A DNA stretch of 64,000 nt from assembly GCA_964489525.1 (NCBI GenBank), contig CAZAYY010000007.1, forward strand, positions 1 to 64,000. Direction: 5' to 3'. Numbering within the stretch: the stretch's first letter is position 1; the number at the start of each line of letters is the position of its first letter. The translations under genes were made by a program, and so were the position numbers. A model generated the notes under the pieces. That model was not told the origin of the DNA, did not search any database, and worked only from the letters and a program-made list of their open reading frames with translations. Positions 60,833 through 64,000 of this stretch are shown here, piece by piece. Source of the stretch: CAZAYY01 sp964489525 (lineage in GTDB: Bacteria > Chloroflexota > Anaerolineae > Anaerolineales > JABWBV01).

Positions 60833-62389
60833 ATGCAAGTTGAACTGCGGAATATCTACAAGTATTTTGGCCCTGTGCATGCAAATGAAAATATCAGCCT
60901 GGCAGTTCCCGCTGGAACCATCCAGGGGATTTTAGGGGAAAATGGCGCGGGAAAAAGCACTTTGATGAAAATTCTTTCTGGCTACCAGCAGGCTGACCAG
61001 GGAGAAATTTTGTTAGATGGCAAGCGGGTCAAAATTCAGACTCCGGCTCAAGCCATTCATCATGGCGTTGGGATGCTTCATCAAGACCCGCTTGATTTCC
61101 CTCCCATGAAGCTGGTTGAAAACTTTGTGATCGGCCAGCATGGGAGAATGTTTCCACAGTGGCGCCGCGTTCGTCAGGAATTTGTGGCGATTGCCGGTCT
61201 TTACGGATTTTCTCTGAACCCGGATGCCTATGTGGATTCGCTTACCGTGGGCGAACGCCAACAGCTAGAAATTTTGCGCCTGCTTTGGTTGGGGGCCAGG
61301 GTTTTGATTTTGGATGAACCCACTACCGGCATCAGCGCCATGCAAAAAGAGCGTTTATTTGCCACACTGCAGCAGCTTGCCGGAGAAGGGAAAACGGTCA
61401 TTTTTGTTTCCCACAAGCTGGAAGATGTTGAATGGATTTGCCACCAGGCTGCGGTTCTGCGCCAGGGCCAGCTGGTTGGGGAGGCCAAACCGCCTTTTTC
61501 TACTTATGAATTGGTCAGTATGATGTTTGGCAAGCCAGTGTCTTTTGGGGGGCGAGATGAAGTCCCACCGGGAAACCCGGTTTTAGCCCTTGATTCCCTG
61601 GAAATTGAGGATACCCGGCTGGAAATCAGGGTTGGTTCCTTTGAGGTTCGTGCTGGAGAAATCATTGGCCTGGCAGGTATGGAGGGCTCCGGGCAGCAGC
61701 AGTTTTTGCAAGCATGCGCCGGCTTACGGCGCCCGACGGGGGGTCATTTACGGTTGTGCGGCAGGGATATTACCACCAAAAATCACCTTGCTTACAAAAG
61801 CCTGGGGACTGCCTACCTGCCTGCTGCACGTCTTGAAGAAGGACTGATACCGGGGTTAAATCTGAGCGACCATTTCACCCTTGCCGAACCGCCCCCCAAT
61901 AAAGGTTTGAAGGGCATCTTTATTGACCGAGGTGAGGCGATCCAGTTGGCTCAGGAACGAATCCGGTCTTATAACATTAAAGGCGCTCCAGGCAGTGTGA
62001 TTGAATCTCTTTCTGGCGGAAATCAACAACGGGCCTTATTGGCACTGCTGCGCACCCCCCTTGCACTGATTTTGCTTGAGCACCCAACCCGAGGGTTGGA
62101 TATTGAATCTACGATGTACATTTGGAGCAAATTGAAGGATCGCTGCCGCCAGGGTTCTTCCATTGTTTTTATATCTTCAGATTTGGATGAAATTCTCCGC
62201 TACAGTGACCGGGTGTTGGTGTTTTTTGCAGGCAAGGTTACACCGCCGTTGGCGGCTGAATCTTTGAGTGTGGAGCAGTTGGGCCAGCTGATTGGTGGAA
62301 AGGGGTGGGACCAACTGCCTCAAGAGGCTGAAGACTCATTCGCCGGGCATGCCCGTCCTTCCAAAACCGGGGAGGTGCATAATGCGTGA
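60833..62389 (+). CDS. ABC transporter ATP-binding protein, double NBD (nucleoside/sugar type)
   Basis: 518 residues with two ATPase domains. NBD1: Walker A GENGAGKST, signature LTVGERQQLEI, Walker B LILDEPTTGIS, switch His in VSHKLEDVEW. NBD2: Walker A is degenerate (GMEGSGQQQ), signature LSGGNQQRALLA, and Walker B region LILLEHPTRGLD, as in RbsA/YufO-like importers where NBD2 is atypical. Inner-membrane cytoplasmic side. The stop overlaps the first permease gene by 8 bp. ATG 60833 has only a weak AGGGTAG upstream. Confidence 0.93.
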   Translation: MQVELRNIYKYFGPVHANENISLAVPAGTIQGILGENGAGKSTLMKILSGYQQADQGEILLDGKRVKIQTPAQAIHHGVGMLHQDPLDFPPMKLVENFVIGQHGRMFPQWRRVRQEFVAIAGLYGFSLNPDAYVDSLTVGERQQLEILRLLWLGARVLILDEPTTGISAMQKERLFATLQQLAGEGKTVIFVSHKLEDVEWICHQAAVLRQGQLVGEAKPPFSTYELVSMMFGKPVSFGGRDEVPPGNPVLALDSLEIEDTRLEIRVGSFEVRAGEIIGLAGMEGSGQQQFLQACAGLRRPTGGHLRLCGRDITTKNHLAYKSLGTAYLPAARLEEGLIPGLNLSDHFTLAEPPPNKGLKGIFIDRGEAIQLAQERIRSYNIKGAPGSVIESLSGGNQQRALLALLRTPLALILLEHPTRGLDIESTMYIWSKLKDRCRQGSSIVFISSDLDEILRYSDRVLVFFAGKVTPPLAAESLSVEQLGQLIGGKGWDQLPQEAEDSFAGHARPSKTGEVHNA

Positions 62390-63500
62390 GTTTCTTCAAA
62401 ATCTTTTGCTAAATGGGATTTGGCGCAGCGTTTACAATGGGTTTGTGGCATTGCTTAAGAATCAGAGGTTTTGGATCAACCTGGTTTGGATGGTGGGTGC
62501 GGTTTCCCTGGCGTTGATCCTCACCAGCGTGGTGTTGCTGGTGAGTGATGCCCCACCACTCCAGGCGTTCCAAAACATCATCCGGGGTTCTTTGGGTTCA
62601 TTGGGAAAATTCAATGATGTGTTGATTGCCTGGGTGCCGCTGGTTTTGGTCACATGCGGCTTATTAATTACCTTTTCAACGGGTTTATGGAATATTGGCG
62701 TGGAAGGCCAGGTGGTTTTAGGGGCAATTTTCACAACCTGGGCGCTGCGCATCTTTGAGGGTACGGATTTTTCTCCCGGCCTGGCCATTGCCATTGCCAT
62801 TCTGTCGGGGATGTTGGGAGGAGGATTGTGGGCTTTGCTTGCCGGGGTGTTGAAAACCTTTGGTGGGGTGAATGAAATTTTTGGCGGCCTGGGGTTAAAT
62901 TTTGTGGCTACCTCCATTTCACTATGGCTGATCTTTGGACCGTGGAAACGGCCTGGGGTTGCTTCGATGAGCGGCACAGTGCCTTTTTCGGAGTCGCTCT
63001 GGCTTTCAACTTATGAAGGCTCGCGGCTGAGTCCGGTGGCTTTATGGTTGGCAATTTTTTCGATTGCGGTGGTATTTATCCTGCTCCAGGGAACTTATTT
63101 TGGGTTGCGCCTCAAAGCAGTGGGCAAAAATATGCACGCTGCCCATTTGCTGGGCATTCCCACCTGGCAGTATATGCTGCTGTCTTTTGCATTATGTGGA
63201 TTTTTTGCCGGGTTAGCCGGGGCAATGCAGGTTACCATGGTGTATCACCGGCTGATCCCTTCCATTTCGAGCGGCTATGGGTACCTTGGGCTGCTGGTGG
63301 CGATGCTGTCCAATTACCAGGCTGTTGGCGCGGCCTTTGTGGCTTTGTTTTTTGCTGCTTTGAATATTGGGTCAATTCAACTGCCCATTGTCTTAAAGCT
63401 GGATTCTTCCCTTGCGGGGGTGCTGCAGGGGTTTTTGGTTCTATCGGTTCTGCTTGTGCAGGGCATTCGCCAGCGATTATTCAAGAAATCCAAAGAGTGA
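62382..63500 (+). CDS. ABC transporter permease 1 (BPD_transp_2, nucleoside importer)
   Basis: 372 residues, about ten helices. ATG 62382 overlaps the ATPase stop. Branched-chain/monosaccharide permease family features: FSTGLWNIGVEGQVVLGAI, LAGVLKTFGGVNEIFGGLGLNF, LRLKAVGKNMHAAHLLGIP, and LAGAMQV. Similar to YufP/BmpB-type permeases. It pairs with the next permease to form the channel. Confidence 0.92.
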   Translation: MREFLQNLLLNGIWRSVYNGFVALLKNQRFWINLVWMVGAVSLALILTSVVLLVSDAPPLQAFQNIIRGSLGSLGKFNDVLIAWVPLVLVTCGLLITFSTGLWNIGVEGQVVLGAIFTTWALRIFEGTDFSPGLAIAIAILSGMLGGGLWALLAGVLKTFGGVNEIFGGLGLNFVATSISLWLIFGPWKRPGVASMSGTVPFSESLWLSTYEGSRLSPVALWLAIFSIAVVFILLQGTYFGLRLKAVGKNMHAAHLLGIPTWQYMLLSFALCGFFAGLAGAMQVTMVYHRLIPSISSGYGYLGLLVAMLSNYQAVGAAFVALFFAALNIGSIQLPIVLKLDSSLAGVLQGFLVLSVLLVQGIRQRLFKKSKE

Positions 63501-63516
63501 TGGATGAGGAGTCAGG

Positions 63517-64000
63517 ATGGATGGAAATGCTTTGATAATTGGGTTGGCTGGCGTACTGGCATCGGCTGCGCCGGTGATTTTTGCCGTTATTGGTGAAACC
63601 CTCTCTGAACGGGCCGGGGTGATTAACCTTTCGATGAACGGCACCATTCTGCTGACCGCAATGGGCGGTTTTGTGGTGGCGGTTGAGACCGACAGCCTGT
63701 TATGGGGCTTTCTTGCCGGGATGGCCATTGGTGCCCTGGTGGCGCTGGTGGTTGCTTTTGCTTCGATTACGCTGCGCCTTTCCCAGGTTGCGGTTGGCTT
63801 TGTGCTTGCCTTGCTTTGCCGTGACCTGGCCTATTTTCTTGGCAATGCATATATGGGCCTGCCCGGCCCACGCGTGCCTTCCTGGCCGCTGCCTGGGCTG
63901 GCGGAAATCCCCTGGATTGGGCCTTTGCTCTTCAACCACGATTTGATGACTTACCTGAGTTTTTTGGTGATTGCCGCTGCCTGGGTTTGGGTTTACCAGA
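63517..64000 (+). CDS. ABC transporter permease 2, partial (runs off right edge)
   Basis: 161 residues visible from ATG 63517, preceded by AGGAG. Permease features: APVIFAVIGETLSERAGVINLSMNGTILLTAMGGF, the counterpart of the GIEGMML segment in YufQ-type permeases, and LRLSQVAVGFVLALL. It lies 16 bp after permease 1. The C-terminal half is outside the window. Confidence 0.9.
   Translation, partial: MDGNALIIGLAGVLASAAPVIFAVIGETLSERAGVINLSMNGTILLTAMGGFVVAVETDSLLWGFLAGMAIGALVALVVAFASITLRLSQVAVGFVLALLCRDLAYFLGNAYMGLPGPRVPSWPLPGLAEIPWIGPLLFNHDLMTYLSFLVIAAAWVWVYQ

Overview
The window reads as chromosomal DNA of a Chloroflexota bacterium, probably Anaerolineae. This is inferred from Thr-Pro-rich linkers on secreted proteins, FLPLV-like tags, a small Cys-rich YLGL-type protein and a MoxR/DUF58/YfhO-like gene set. 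No marker gene fixes the species. Genes are densely packed on both strands. I see no rRNA, tRNA, CRISPR array, transposase or prophage.

Layout. 1-2255 (minus): array of orphan RHS tips alternating with small membrane proteins, then a gene-free stretch with small repeats and a promoter-hairpin unit. 2741-8485: Lon-like protease, a crotonase-fold protein, leucyl aminopeptidase, an FmdB zinc ribbon and a small Cys-rich membrane protein. 8558-14041: enoyl-CoA hydratase, 3-hydroxyacyl-CoA dehydrogenase, a membrane protein and the phenylacetyl-CoA epoxidase subunits PaaA, PaaB (internally duplicated) and PaaC. 14051-19865: two polytopic membrane proteins, MoxR and DUF58. 20219-23248: DUF503, DUF4230, a LipM-type lipoyl/octanoyl transferase and an orphan solute-binding lipoprotein.

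23334-32293 (minus) is a run of seven closely spaced genes: PglC-like phosphoglycosyl transferase, EamA transporter, 2-oxoacid dehydrogenase E1 alpha and E1 beta, a chimeric lipoyl / E1-E3-binding / PglD-NeuD-type acyltransferase, a GlgX-type debranching enzyme, and a one-piece sigma / anti-sigma / beta-propeller protein. The chimera is the most unusual object here: the acyltransferase core expected in an E2 is replaced by a sugar-N-acyltransferase fold.

32597-39427 encodes two large secreted proteins: an ExeM/NucH-type nuclease and a lamin-tail/cohesin-like protein. 39489-45538 holds lexA, with a consensus promoter that has a GAAC-N4-GTTC operator in its spacer, then gyrB, a Ser/Thr kinase with an outer PD40 propeller, and folD. 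45712-64000 (plus) is a purine/carbamoyl-phosphate region: 8-oxoguanine deaminase, ferredoxin-like protein, carA, carB, FAD oxidoreductase, ureidoglycine/alanine-glyoxylate aminotransferase, adenine deaminase, YgeY, YgeW, carbamate kinase and a BMP-type nucleoside/purine ABC importer running off the right edge.

Seven genes lack a Shine-Dalgarno sequence and instead carry a -10-like hexamer 6 or 7 nt before ATG, suggesting leaderless transcripts are common in this genome.
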